This document shows positions 1-7,855 of a stretch of 64,000 nt of DNA, piece by piece. Every line of letters begins with the position of its first letter. Position 1 is the stretch's first letter. The notes below the pieces were generated by a model. It was not told the DNA's origin, did no database searches, and saw only the letters and a list, made by a program, of their open reading frames with translations. The position numbers and the translations under genes are program-made. The stretch covers positions 124,001 to 188,000 of the forward strand of contig NZ_AYZB01000003.1 in the NCBI RefSeq assembly GCF_001436415.1, read 5' to 3'. The DNA is from Latilactobacillus graminis DSM 20719. GTDB taxonomy: Bacteria; Bacillota; Bacilli; Lactobacillales; Lactobacillaceae.

Positions 1-485
1 TAAACAGCGCCGACCACAGTATTGCTATCGCCACTTGGATTCGTCAACGGTTGAATCGCTGTATAGTAGCTACCGAGACTTTCACTGTAAGCAACTTCTT
101 GTTCCATATGACCAGAATAAATAACCTGCTTAACGCGCGGATTACGTGTCTTTTGCCCAACAGTACTTTGATTATTTAAGTTCGTAACCCCGCGAATAGT
201 CCCCTTATTATCGATTACCTGAATTTCGGCAGAATTACCCATATCACCGATAATCTCTTTAATATTCTTATTTGTATTACCATTATTATTTACCAACTCA
301 CTACTGAGTTGATTTTGAATGTATGGTGTCACTTGTAATGACTGCTTAAAATCACGAATATTTTCATATTCTAACTGTTTGACAAAAGAAGCCCCGATAA
401 CTTCTAGCGTCACCAGTAGCAACAATACAAACACAATGGCAATTTTAAAATGAATCGATTGTAGCAACCGAATTTTCTTATTCAT
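1..485 (-). CDS. walK: Sensor histidine kinase WalK (VicK/YycG), N-terminal part only
   Basis: The gene is cut by the left window edge; only about the first 161 residues are present. They show a short basic N-terminus, one hydrophobic segment at roughly residues 13-32, and then an extracellular sensor region, which is the usual start of WalK. The start follows the walR stop by 9 bases, with an AGGAG motif that overlaps that stop, so the two are co-transcribed and probably translationally coupled. WalK is the membrane kinase of the essential WalRK two-component system that tunes peptidoglycan hydrolase expression. The kinase domains are outside the window. Identity rests mainly on position after walR plus topology. 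Confidence 0.93.
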   Translation of the reverse strand, partial: MNKKIRLLQSIHFKIAIVFVLLLLVTLEVIGASFVKQLEYENIRDFKQSLQVTPYIQNQLSSELVNNNGNTNKNIKEIIGDMGNSAEIQVIDNKGTIRGVTNLNNQSTVGQKTRNPRVKQVIYSGHMEQEVAYSESLGSYYTAIQPLTNPSGDSNTVVGAV

Positions 486-494
486 GCGGCAAAT

Positions 495-1208
495 TTACTC
501 CTGATCAGGATTTCTTAAATAGTAACCAACACCCCGGCGCGTCACTAACCATTCCGGATGACTAGGGTTGTCTTCAATTTTTTCACGTAAACGACGCACC
601 GTTACATCTACTGTTCGGACATCACCGAAATAGTCATACCCCCAAACAGTTTGTAGCAAATGTTCACGGGTCATGACTTGACCAATATGTTTAGCTAAAT
701 AGTGTAATAATTCAAACTCGCGATGCGTCAACTCGATTTTATCACCGCGTTTAGACACAATATAGGCGTCAGGATGAATCGTTAAATCACCAATCTTGAT
801 CTCATGATTTTCTTCATTGGCTTCTTTATCTGATTGACTAGTTGTCCCTTGACGACGTAAATTAGCCTTAACGCGTGCTACTAATTCCCGGTTTGAAAAT
901 GGTTTGGTGACATAGTCGTCAGCACCTAGTTCAAGCCCAATGACTTTATCAATTTCAGAATCTTTAGCCGTTACCATAATAATTGGCATGTCATGCGATT
1001 TACGCACTTGACGGGCCACTTCTAATCCATCAATTTTAGGCAACATCAAGTCCAATAAGATTAAATCAGGGACTGCCGCTTCAACTTGTTGTAAAGCTTC
1101 TTCACCATCATAAGCCGTATAGACTTCATAGCCTTCTTTAGTTAGATTAAACTTAACAATATCAGAAATCGGTTTTTCATCATCAACGACGAGTATTTTT
1201 TTAGCCAT
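495..1208 (-). CDS. walR: Response regulator WalR (VicR/YycF), OmpR family
   Basis: The 237-residue protein has a receiver domain (acidic pair D9/D10, phosphoacceptor D53 in LLDLMLP, conserved K102 in VTKPF) followed by a winged-helix DNA-binding domain (about 140-233). This is the arrangement of the essential cell-wall regulator WalR. I chose the ATG at 1208 because AGGAGG sits 8 bases upstream. A longer reading frame to 1256 would run into the promoter (TATAAT at 1246-1251) and is unlikely. It heads an operon with walK. The usual downstream partners walH/walI lie beyond the edge. Confidence 0.97.
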   Translation of the reverse strand: MAKKILVVDDEKPISDIVKFNLTKEGYEVYTAYDGEEALQQVEAAVPDLILLDLMLPKIDGLEVARQVRKSHDMPIIMVTAKDSEIDKVIGLELGADDYVTKPFSNRELVARVKANLRRQGTTSQSDKEANEENHEIKIGDLTIHPDAYIVSKRGDKIELTHREFELLHYLAKHIGQVMTREHLLQTVWGYDYFGDVRTVDVTVRRLREKIEDNPSHPEWLVTRRGVGYYLRNPDQE

Positions 1209-1245
1209 GTACAGATCCTCCTTGGATGTAGATGCTTTGCTTCTC

Positions 1246-1274
1246 ATTATACTCATTTTCAGAGGTCAATTCAA
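1246..1274 (-). promoter_or_regulatory. Predicted sigma-A promoter of walRK
   Basis: Read on the minus strand, TTGAAT (1269-1274) and TATAAT (1246-1251) are separated by 17 bases. Transcription would start near 1239, about 30 bases before the walR start codon. Seen by motif only. Confidence 0.7.
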
Positions 1275-1356
1275 AATTACGGTGCTTGCTGGCAATTAAA
1301 TTAACCATTAATTTGAACGCACTCAGTTATTTTATTTAAAAAAATATAAATTACTG

Positions 1357-1386
1357 TTTACAAAAGTTTGTGTAATATGCTATGAT
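1357..1386 (+). promoter_or_regulatory. Predicted promoter of tRNA-Lys
   Basis: TTTACA (1357-1362), an 18-base spacer, then TATGAT (1381-1386). It lies 29 bases before the tRNA 5' end, which fits a short leader removed by RNase P. Confidence 0.6.
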
Positions 1387-1414
1387 ATTTAAGTCGTAAG
1401 GCGAGACATTACAT

Positions 1415-1487
1415 GGGTGGTTAGCTCAGCTGGCAGAGCAACGGACTCTTAATCCGTGGGTCCAGGGTTCGATCCCCTGACCACCCA
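1415..1487 (+). tRNA. tRNA-Lys, anticodon CTT
   Basis: A 73-base cloverleaf is readable by eye. The acceptor stem pairs GGGTGGT with the complementary ACCACCC before A73. The D-arm contains AGCTCAGCTGG. The anticodon stem ACGGA/TCCGT encloses loop CTCTTAA, giving anticodon CTT (reads AAG, lysine). The T-arm has GGTTCGATCCC. CCA is not fully encoded after the discriminator base (TCA follows), so CCA addition is needed. It is monocistronic, with its own promoter and terminator, and is the only tRNA seen in the window. Confidence 0.96.
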
Positions 1488-1504
1488 TCAAGTATACATG
1501 ATAA

Positions 1505-1547
1505 GTCGTTATAGAGGTGCTTAGGCATTGATATAACGGCTTTTTTA
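1505..1547 (+). terminator. Terminator of tRNA-Lys
   Basis: GTCGTTAT pairs with ATAACGGC (one G-U pair) and is followed by six T. From here to 1806 I see no gene, only AT-rich sequence. Confidence 0.7.
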
Positions 1548-1806
1548 TTTCTTTACACAACATAGCATTTCGTAGTGAATACGACAACCAAAATCACGTA
1601 CAGGGCCATATACAAGTGACCTACATTAAATATAGGTCGTCGAAGAATTATATAATAACTACCAATTTTTCATCGTAAATTACGACTATATTCATTATAT
1701 CGGTGCCCAAGGGACGTAAAACCTTATAATGAATTTTTAAAAATATAACTTTTTTATAAGATGGCAGTAATGTGTGCGATCTTCACTTGTGAAAGTAAGG
1801 GTAGGG

Positions 1807-2643
1807 TTAATTTTGCATATGCTGAGAATCGACAGTTGCGCTTGCACCAGGGGCTGGTTTTATTTGAAAATCTACTTTTGCACCATCTGGTTCACTAATA
1901 TTTTCGTTTTCAAACTCTACAACGCCATTATTTACAGTGTACCTAAAGCTATGTCGTGATGCTCCTTGCTTTATACTTAGTGTCCCATTAGATATGCCAT
2001 AATATCCATCAGAGGCTCCCCCCATATGAGATAACCGCACGCTTTGATCATCTTTGATATACCCATCTGTATAGCCGTCATACATCAAGTTTTGTGGTGC
2101 CTTATTTTCCGCTATAGCTTTGGTGACATCTTCCCCATTATACATAATAGGCATAATTATAAAGCCGTCGTTAATATATTTTTTTACTACCAATTCATCC
2201 CCACTATACTTACCATCTTCTGAACTAGAGTCAGCACTCTGACTAGTTGAGCTTTCAGTATTTGAGGTACTAGCCTGTGCCGCACTACTTGAAGTTAATT
2301 GGGAGTCATCATCTTTTCCTGTAGATTCATCCTGATTAGAATTTACAGAACTATTAGTTTCATCGTCTGATTGAGCGGTACTTGCTACACTTGAACTAGT
2401 GGTTGTACTGGTTTCTACTTCTGCCGGTTTCGCAATACGCTGTGCGTTCCCTTTCTTAGAGAAGTAAAATCCGCCACCGGCCACTATTACTAATATGACA
2501 AACGCTTGTATCGCTATTTCTATTCTGCGTTTTGATCTAACTTCTAAAAAATCGGCTCGCCATTGCGGATTATCTCTTCGCTCTTTGTAGAATTCGTATG
2601 TATGCTTCGTCCTAGTACTTTTACTCAGATATTTTCTAGCCAT
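1807..2643 (-). CDS. Membrane-anchored secreted protein of unknown function, Ser/Thr-rich linker
   Basis: I do not recognise this 278-residue protein. It has a basic cytoplasmic N-terminus of about 45 residues, one membrane segment (about 47-64, IQAFVILVIVAGGGFYF), and a long low-complexity Ser/Thr/Asp/Gln-rich stretch (about 75-145). A globular C-terminal domain of about 130 residues follows, rich in Gly, Tyr and Asn. The N-in, single-pass topology with a disordered spacer suggests a domain held out through the cell wall. The ATG at 2643 is preferred over a start 10 codons upstream because GGGGGA lies 8 bases before it; TATAAT is present about 30 bases further up. It stands alone next to a tRNA gene. 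Confidence 0.8.
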   Translation of the reverse strand: MARKYLSKSTRTKHTYEFYKERRDNPQWRADFLEVRSKRRIEIAIQAFVILVIVAGGGFYFSKKGNAQRIAKPAEVETSTTTSSSVASTAQSDDETNSSVNSNQDESTGKDDDSQLTSSSAAQASTSNTESSTSQSADSSSEDGKYSGDELVVKKYINDGFIIMPIMYNGEDVTKAIAENKAPQNLMYDGYTDGYIKDDQSVRLSHMGGASDGYYGISNGTLSIKQGASRHSFRYTVNNGVVEFENENISEPDGAKVDFQIKPAPGASATVDSQHMQN

Positions 2644-2763
2644 TTGTATATCCCCCAAGATTAATACTACCATTATAGCAGATTAATCCCTGGACATAAG
2701 CAAGCTTCCAATAACGTCTATAGCCCATATGAAAGGGGAGCTTAACTTGCTTTTTAAACACGC

Positions 2764-2799
2764 AAAAACCGGCCAAAATTTAGATAATGGTCGGCTTTT
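2764..2799 (-). terminator. Terminator of the hydrolase/oxidoreductase operon
   Basis: On the minus strand GCCGACC pairs with GGCCGGT (one wobble), then TTTTTG. It lies just after the hydrolase stop. The upper strand also ends in TTTT, so it may act both ways. Confidence 0.65.
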
Positions 2800-2803
2800 A
2801 GGA

Positions 2804-3637
2804 TTATGCTAAAAAGGCTAACGCCTGCTTGGCAAATAACGTCGGTTCTTGGAAGATTGATGCGTGACCTGCATCTGGATAAATAATTAAGTCACTGTCT
2901 TGAATTTTCTTGGCTAAGACGTATGAATTTTCAGTCGGTACCATCCGGTCTTGATCACCATTAACGACTAAAGTTGGTTGGGTAATAAAGTCAAGCGCCT
3001 CACTGGATTGTTTGCCCCAAGTATGAATTGCCTTTAGTTGATGGACGTACGCTGGTATCGTAATATTCTTATCACGATTCTTTTTGCGTAAATGTATTTG
3101 TTCTAAAAATAAACGTGCTTTTTGTTGGCTAGCAGTACTTGATGTGAAAAACAAGTAAGTTTTAACATCCTTAAATGTCACCAACGACTTTACTAAATCA
3201 ATATTGCTAATCCGTGTGACCGCCCTAATACCAACTCCTCCACGGGGACCAGTCCCACTGAGAATTAGTTTTCGAACCCGTTGCGGCGCAATTTTAATCA
3301 GTTCTTGGGCAACCATGCCCCCCATCGAAAGTGATAGAATATCGACCTTATCATACCCGAGTGCATCAAGCAATGGTAAAACATCGCGTGCCATCTGTTC
3401 AATTGTTATTGGTACCCGCCCGCTAGACAAGCCGACACCTTGATTGTCGAAGGTAATCACATATCGTTCTTTAGCTAAGGCATCGATTAACCGTGGATCC
3501 CAATTATCCAAATTGGCAGATAAGTGTGTCAACAACACCAGAGGCACTGCTTCTTGAATTCCGGATGTTCGATAAGCGTATCGTACACCATTTGAGGCAG
3601 TGATCATTTGATTAGGAACTTCAATATAAGCTTGCAT
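2804..3637 (-). CDS. Alpha/beta-hydrolase (haloperoxidase/esterase-like)
   Basis: The 277-residue alpha/beta-hydrolase fold protein has a readable catalytic triad: nucleophile S104 in the elbow SLSMGGM, acid D228 or D230 in NGDQDRM, and H258 in DAGHASIF. The oxyanion region is near THLSANLDNW. Substrate cannot be told from sequence. The start has a strong AAGGAGGG 6 bases upstream. It follows the MDR oxidoreductase gene by only 11 bases, so the two form an operon, with a divergent TetR-family gene beyond. This suggests a pair acting on a reactive or aromatic compound sensed by the regulator (inference). Confidence 0.88.
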   Translation of the reverse strand: MQAYIEVPNQMITASNGVRYAYRTSGIQEAVPLVLLTHLSANLDNWDPRLIDALAKERYVITFDNQGVGLSSGRVPITIEQMARDVLPLLDALGYDKVDILSLSMGGMVAQELIKIAPQRVRKLILSGTGPRGGVGIRAVTRISNIDLVKSLVTFKDVKTYLFFTSSTASQQKARLFLEQIHLRKKNRDKNITIPAYVHQLKAIHTWGKQSSEALDFITQPTLVVNGDQDRMVPTENSYVLAKKIQDSDLIIYPDAGHASIFQEPTLFAKQALAFLA

Positions 3638-3648
3638 GTATACCCTCC

Positions 3649-4650
3649 TTAAAATGTAATAACTACTTTACCCTTTGGATGACCCGCACTAACTAACTGT
3701 AGAGCTTCGTTAATGTCATCAATCTTGAACTGATGAGGATCAAGGCGTGGCCTAATGTCATGAGTTTCAACTATTTTAGTAACTTCAGCCAATTGCTTAG
3801 CATCTGCACGGACAAAGATGAAGCGGTATTCAACCCCTTTGGCATGAGCTAGTCGATCAAACTTACGCCCAACCATTGAAAAGAGAAATTTTTTCACTCC
3901 ATTAAAATGATGATCAATCGCAAACTGTTTGTTCGGACCGGTTCTTAACGATAGCAAGCCCCCCCCTGGTTTAATAATCGATAGTTCCCTTTCAAATTCT
4001 GTTTTACCTAATGTATCAATTACATAATCAACATCTTGCAATAATTCCCAATAATTTTCCACTCGATAATCTAAATAGCGATCCGCCCCGATGGCTAAAC
4101 TATTTTCACGGGTAGCTGCATTTCCACTGACAATCACATTTAAACCCATAGCTTTAGCAATCGGAATTGCTAATTGACCAAAAGAACCGGAACCACCTGG
4201 AATAAAGACTGTTTCGCCCGGTTGTGCTTGCAATTCTTCATGCAACCCTTGATAAGCTGTGAGACCGGTCAATGGAATCGCTGTAGCTGTTTCAAATGCC
4301 ATGTCTGTCGGCATCTTAGCAATTGCTTGTTCGCTAACAGCTGCAAATTCTGCGACCGCCCCAATTTTGCGTAATGGTAGGCGCGAATAAACATAATCTC
4401 CGGGTTGATAGTTCGTCACAGCAGCACCAACTTTTTCGACAATCCCACTTAATTCATTGCCAATCGTGAGCGGCATTTGATAGTTCTGAATCAATTTCAC
4501 ACTGCCACTACTGATGAGCATTTCAAGTGGATTAACAGCCGCCGCCTTCACGCGAATTAATACTTCATCTACTGCAATTGTTGGAATTGGAATATCGCCA
4601 ACTTGTGCGCCTACGGTTTTTGAATAACGTGTAATCTGTGCTGCTTTCAT
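3649..4650 (-). CDS. NADP-dependent MDR-family oxidoreductase (quinone-oxidoreductase-like)
   Basis: The 333-residue medium-chain dehydrogenase/reductase has an N-terminal GroES-like domain (PLTIGNELSGIVEKVG) and a Rossmann domain with the nucleotide motif GGSGSFGQLAIPIAK near residue 150. There is no structural-zinc cysteine cluster, so it belongs to the zinc-independent quinone oxidoreductase/enoyl-reductase group. It is the first gene of a two-gene operon with the hydrolase at 2804-3637 and is divergent from a TetR regulator. The shared 117-base spacer holds a 7-bp inverted repeat that probably is the operator. Confidence 0.9.
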   Translation of the reverse strand: MKAAQITRYSKTVGAQVGDIPIPTIAVDEVLIRVKAAAVNPLEMLISSGSVKLIQNYQMPLTIGNELSGIVEKVGAAVTNYQPGDYVYSRLPLRKIGAVAEFAAVSEQAIAKMPTDMAFETATAIPLTGLTAYQGLHEELQAQPGETVFIPGGSGSFGQLAIPIAKAMGLNVIVSGNAATRENSLAIGADRYLDYRVENYWELLQDVDYVIDTLGKTEFERELSIIKPGGGLLSLRTGPNKQFAIDHHFNGVKKFLFSMVGRKFDRLAHAKGVEYRFIFVRADAKQLAEVTKIVETHDIRPRLDPHQFKIDDINEALQLVSAGHPKGKVVITF

Positions 4651-4697
4651 ATTTTAATAACCTCTTTATATTCTATTTTTTTAAGCTTATCGCATTT

Positions 4698-4723
4698 AGT
4701 TACAAAAATCAAATTATGTAACT
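4698..4723. promoter_or_regulatory. Candidate TetR-family operator in divergent spacer
   Basis: AGTTACA (4698-4704) and TGTAACT (4717-4723) form a perfect 7-bp inverted repeat with a 12-base spacer. On the minus strand it encloses TTGATT, a possible -35 of the oxidoreductase operon. On the plus strand it lies just before TATCAT (4739-4744), a possible -10 of the regulator gene. Position and symmetry fit autoregulation by the adjacent TetR protein; the link is inferred. Confidence 0.5.
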
Positions 4724-4767
4724 TAATTAAAAATATGCTATCATAGTGCTTAGAAGGAGGTCTTTTT

Positions 4768-5337
4768 ATGACCAAACATACCCAGACAGAAATTATCCAA
4801 GTAACCCTTCAACTGATTCAAACTAAGCAACGTGCTGACTTAACCCTGACAGAAATTGCAGATCACCTTGGCATGACACATGCTGCGTTATATAAACACT
4901 TTAGAAACAAACAAGCACTTTGGACGGCAGTCACTACCGCTTGGTTTCATCAAACTATTCTACAAAAAATTCGACAAATCACGCCAATCAAAGATGATCC
5001 GGTCGAAACACTCCATCAATGGCTCTGGACATTTGCGACAGCCAAAAAAAACGCCTATCTTAATGATCCTGCCCTTTTTGCACTAACTACCCAATACGTC
5101 GACAATCATCCTATCATTTTACGGACCGTTCTCACAGATTTAATGGCAGCCATTGATCAACTGATGGCTTACAACGATCCCGACTATCAACGCGCAGAAA
5201 CAATTCTCAGCGCCTTTGCACCTTTTACATTACCTACGTTTAAAGAAACTTGGACAGCCCCTAATTATCAACAGCGCTTCGAAACGCTCTGGCAACTCAT
5301 TAAACCTGGTTTGCAATCAGTTCCACAAGCGTTATAA
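4768..5337 (+). CDS. TetR/AcrR-family transcriptional regulator
   Basis: The 189-residue protein has an N-terminal helix-turn-helix at about residues 8-52 (LTEIADHLGMTHAALYKHFRNKQ, the classical TetR recognition pattern). An alpha-helical C-terminal ligand/dimerisation domain contains conserved Trp residues. AGAAGGAGG lies before the ATG. It is divergent from the oxidoreductase/hydrolase operon, so it most likely represses that operon and itself. The ligand is unknown. Confidence 0.92.
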   Translation: MTKHTQTEIIQVTLQLIQTKQRADLTLTEIADHLGMTHAALYKHFRNKQALWTAVTTAWFHQTILQKIRQITPIKDDPVETLHQWLWTFATAKKNAYLNDPALFALTTQYVDNHPIILRTVLTDLMAAIDQLMAYNDPDYQRAETILSAFAPFTLPTFKETWTAPNYQQRFETLWQLIKPGLQSVPQAL

Positions 5338-5521
5338 CGCATTACTATTAACAGCCGATACCTGTTAATGACGACAATTTTAATCGTCTACATCTTTTAT
5401 CTTTACCCCATAGTCTTGACCGAATCGATGACCAGCCTATTAATTTTAGGCATCACGATTATATTAACCAGTTCCAGTTACTTCAAAACGCACCAATTTT
5501 ATCCAGACAGACCACACACTA

Positions 5522-5560
5522 AAAAGCCACCGAAATTGGCAATCAATTCCGGCGGCTTTT
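5522..5560 (-). terminator. Terminator of sortase gene
   Basis: On the minus strand GCCGCCGGAATT pairs with AATTTCGGTGGC (G-U pairs allowed), followed by TTTTTAG. Between the tetR stop (5337) and this hairpin I see no convincing gene. Confidence 0.75.
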
Positions 5561-5572
5561 TAATTTCCCGGG

Positions 5573-6235
5573 TTAATTCCCGAAAACAGCTAACGTTTGC
5601 TGCGTTGCCTTTTGTGTCTTTACGAGTTTGCCCTGAATACACCATCTACGGACCGTTTTGTCACAGGTAATCAATGTCATCATTTTGCGACCTGGTACAT
5701 CATCAATGACTTTAACATCATAAGGACTAATCGAAGCTTTATAGTCAACTTGATACGTGTAAACCTCCTCCATATCGGTCAAATAAACTTTATCCCCGAC
5801 TCGTACATTTTCAAGTGGTAGGAAGATATTTTGGAAGGAGTGCCCAGCTAAAGCGTAGTTATTCACGGCACCCATTTGCTGATCAGGTTTCATTGTCCCA
5901 CCACCTTGCGCCATTGTGTCCTCTGAAACGCCTTTCATGACTGGCAGTGCCATCTTGACACTTGGAATCGCAACTTTTCCGAGAACAAGTACATGCCCCT
6001 TAACAGCAGCATTCACAATCTGTTTTGTATCGAGTGAATCAACTTTATCAAAATCAAAACTCGCTTTTTTATGCTGATTCTGTTTAATTTTTGCTGCGGT
6101 AACATCCATTTGACGATGAGCCATCATTTTAACCAGCTGATTACGAATTGGATTAATGAAAATCAGTACTAATCCCATTATTAGTAGAATGGCTAAAAGG
6201 CCATTAATCAATCTATTTTTCGTCTTTTTTTGCAT
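5573..6235 (-). CDS. srtA: Class A sortase
   Basis: The 220-residue transpeptidase links LPXTG-type surface proteins to peptidoglycan. It has an N-terminal signal-anchor at about 8-28, then the sortase barrel with the full catalytic set: H132 in YALAGH, C191 in TLITC, and Arg at 196/197. Two adjacent arginines leave the exact catalytic Arg ambiguous. The N-anchored topology and length are those of housekeeping SrtA. No LPXTG substrate gene is encoded in the window. The Shine-Dalgarno (GAAGGG) is weak and rather far from the ATG. Confidence 0.94.
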   Translation of the reverse strand: MQKKTKNRLINGLLAILLIMGLVLIFINPIRNQLVKMMAHRQMDVTAAKIKQNQHKKASFDFDKVDSLDTKQIVNAAVKGHVLVLGKVAIPSVKMALPVMKGVSEDTMAQGGGTMKPDQQMGAVNNYALAGHSFQNIFLPLENVRVGDKVYLTDMEEVYTYQVDYKASISPYDVKVIDDVPGRKMMTLITCDKTVRRWCIQGKLVKTQKATQQTLAVFGN

Positions 6236-6333
6236 TATAATTTAAACCCTTCACTAGTATTTAGGCCTATTGTAACACATTATGCCTGACTTACCGGTGC
6301 TAGATCCTTATTCCGAAATACTTGATAATGCCA

Positions 6334-6372
6334 TAAAAAACGCCCAGCCTAAATTTATAGCTACGCGCTTTT
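6334..6372 (-). terminator. Terminator of purine permease gene
   Basis: On the minus strand GCGCGTAGCT pairs imperfectly with AGGCTGGGCGT and is followed by TTTTTTA, directly after the stop codon. Confidence 0.6.
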
Positions 6373-6375
6373 TAC

Positions 6376-7686
6376 TTATTTCACGTTCAAAATATACATG
6401 AAACCTAAGAAAACAAAGAATAAAACATACATAATCGGATGAATTTCTTTACGCCGCCCGGCAGTAATCATAGTGATAGGATAGATGATAAAACCCAGCG
6501 CAATCCCGTCTGAAATACTGTAAGTTAATGGCATTCCCAAAACAATTAGAAAGGCTGGAATTGCAATTTCTAGTTTTTCCCAGTCAATTTTTTTCAGTGA
6601 CTGCGCCATTAAAACGCCAACGATTACTAATGCAGGCGCCGTTACTTGTGACGTGACAACTGTCAATAATGGCGAGAAGAATAAACTACCAATGAATAAA
6701 ATTCCGGTCACCACAGCCGTTAAGCCTGTTCGACCACCAACGGCAATCCCTGCGGATGATTCAACGAAAGCCCCCACTGGCGAAGTCCCCAATAATGAGC
6801 CAGCTAACATCGCCGTAGAATCTGATACCAAAGCTTTCCCCACACGTGGCATCTTATTATCCTTCATAAAACCTGCTTGTTCAGCCAAACCAACTAGTGT
6901 TCCAGCTGTATCGAAAAAGGTCACTAATAAGAAGGTCAACACAACGACCCACATTTGTACCGTATTGATATCACCAATATGGTGCAACCCAGCTAGGAAA
7001 GTTGGCTTTAAACTGGGGGCTGCAGCAACATAATGTGTCGGTAACTTAATCAAGCCACTAATTGCTCCCACAATTGAAGTTAATAGCATACCGATAAAAA
7101 TCGCTCCCGGTACTTTTCTAACCATTAAAATCACTGTAATGATTAACCCAAAAACCGTTAGCCAAGTCGTTCCTTGAGAAAAATCACCTAAGCCAACTAC
7201 GGTCGATTTATTCGCAACAATTAAGCCCCCGCCGTGTAAACCGATGAAGGCCACAAACATCCCAATCCCAGCAGAAATCGCTAATTTCATATCTCGCGGA
7301 ATCGCATCAATGATTATTTCGCGTAACTTAAAAACCGTAATTAACATAAAAATTAATGAAGCCACGAACACGCCCGCCAACGCAGTTTGCCACGAAACAC
7401 CCATTCCAATTACTACTGAATAACTGAAAAAGGCGTTAATTCCTAAAGCCGGCGCGGTTGCAATTGGATATTTAGCATATAGCCCCATTAAAAAACAACC
7501 AATGGCGCTTGCGATTGCGGTAGCTGCAAAGACAGCCCCCTTATCCATCCCCGAAGCACCTAATACGCTCGGGTTAACAAATAAAATATAAATCATTGAA
7601 ATAAACGTAGTAAAACCAGCTAAGATTTCCCGCTGAACTGTTGAATGCTGTTCTTCAATTCCGAAGAAACGACTTATTTTTTCCAT
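6376..7686 (-). CDS. Purine (guanine/hypoxanthine type) permease, AzgA/PbuG-like
   Basis: The 436-residue polytopic membrane protein is of the NCS2/AzgA type, with about 12-14 hydrophobic segments. Family signatures include GFTTFISMIYILFVNP near the N-terminus, a TAPALGINAFF motif and TFFDTAGTLVGL. This subgroup imports guanine, hypoxanthine or adenine with protons. AGAGGAG precedes the ATG. It lies downstream of purA on the same strand but 170 bases away, with an unusual long hairpin between. A CGAAC PurBox-like element (7813-7817) is in that spacer, so PurR control is plausible. Confidence 0.9.
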   Translation of the reverse strand: MEKISRFFGIEEQHSTVQREILAGFTTFISMIYILFVNPSVLGASGMDKGAVFAATAIASAIGCFLMGLYAKYPIATAPALGINAFFSYSVVIGMGVSWQTALAGVFVASLIFMLITVFKLREIIIDAIPRDMKLAISAGIGMFVAFIGLHGGGLIVANKSTVVGLGDFSQGTTWLTVFGLIITVILMVRKVPGAIFIGMLLTSIVGAISGLIKLPTHYVAAAPSLKPTFLAGLHHIGDINTVQMWVVVLTFLLVTFFDTAGTLVGLAEQAGFMKDNKMPRVGKALVSDSTAMLAGSLLGTSPVGAFVESSAGIAVGGRTGLTAVVTGILFIGSLFFSPLLTVVTSQVTAPALVIVGVLMAQSLKKIDWEKLEIAIPAFLIVLGMPLTYSISDGIALGFIIYPITMITAGRRKEIHPIMYVLFFVFLGFMYILNVK

Positions 7687-7753
7687 AACTACTCCTCTGA
7701 ATCAACTAATTTTCCCACTATCTTTTTAGTGGTAATGTGTGTATAATACTGAC

Positions 7754-7835
7754 TGGTGCCAAACCCACGAGAATGAAAGTTTGTTGGCGTGTTTAACGAC
7801 ATGTTTAGAAAACGAACTTTGCATTCTCTTTTTTT
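7754..7835 (+). ncRNA. Candidate small RNA opposite to the purA/permease direction
   Basis: On the plus strand a TATAAT box (7742-7747) is followed about 22 bases later by a long hairpin. Arm 7769-7785 (GAGAATGAAAGTTTGTT) pairs with 7811-7828 (one bulged C, one G-U), then seven T (7829-7835). The minus strand has no T-run after this hairpin, so it cannot terminate purA. Both flanking genes run minus, so a plus-strand terminator here implies a separate short transcript of about 80 nt. The -35 box is poor. An alternative reading is an inverted pair of PurR sites. Confidence 0.4.
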
Positions 7836-7855
7836 GTGTCTTTTTTCAGCGAGAC

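Noticed and set aside
1774-1959. Open frame of 61 codons on the plus strand
   Set aside because: It is antisense to the end of the anchored-protein gene, has no ribosome-binding site and an unlikely composition.
5563-5576. ATTTCCCGGGTTAA as a Noc-binding site
   Set aside because: Only 11 of 14 positions match, which is expected by chance; it partly reflects codons near the srtA stop.
5368-5670. Hydrophobic open frame of 100 codons after the tetR-family gene
   Set aside because: It has no ribosome-binding site, reads through the sortase terminator hairpin and overlaps srtA antisense.
7713-7733. Hairpin CCACTA/TAGTGG in the permease leader as a terminator
   Set aside because: It is followed by AAAATTAG, not T, on the minus strand, so it is not an intrinsic terminator.
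7687-7855. Purine or preQ1 riboswitch before the purine permease gene
   Set aside because: I searched the minus-strand leader for the purine aptamer motifs (TATA/ATGG/TTTCTACC core) and found none. The long hairpin has its T-run on the other strand.
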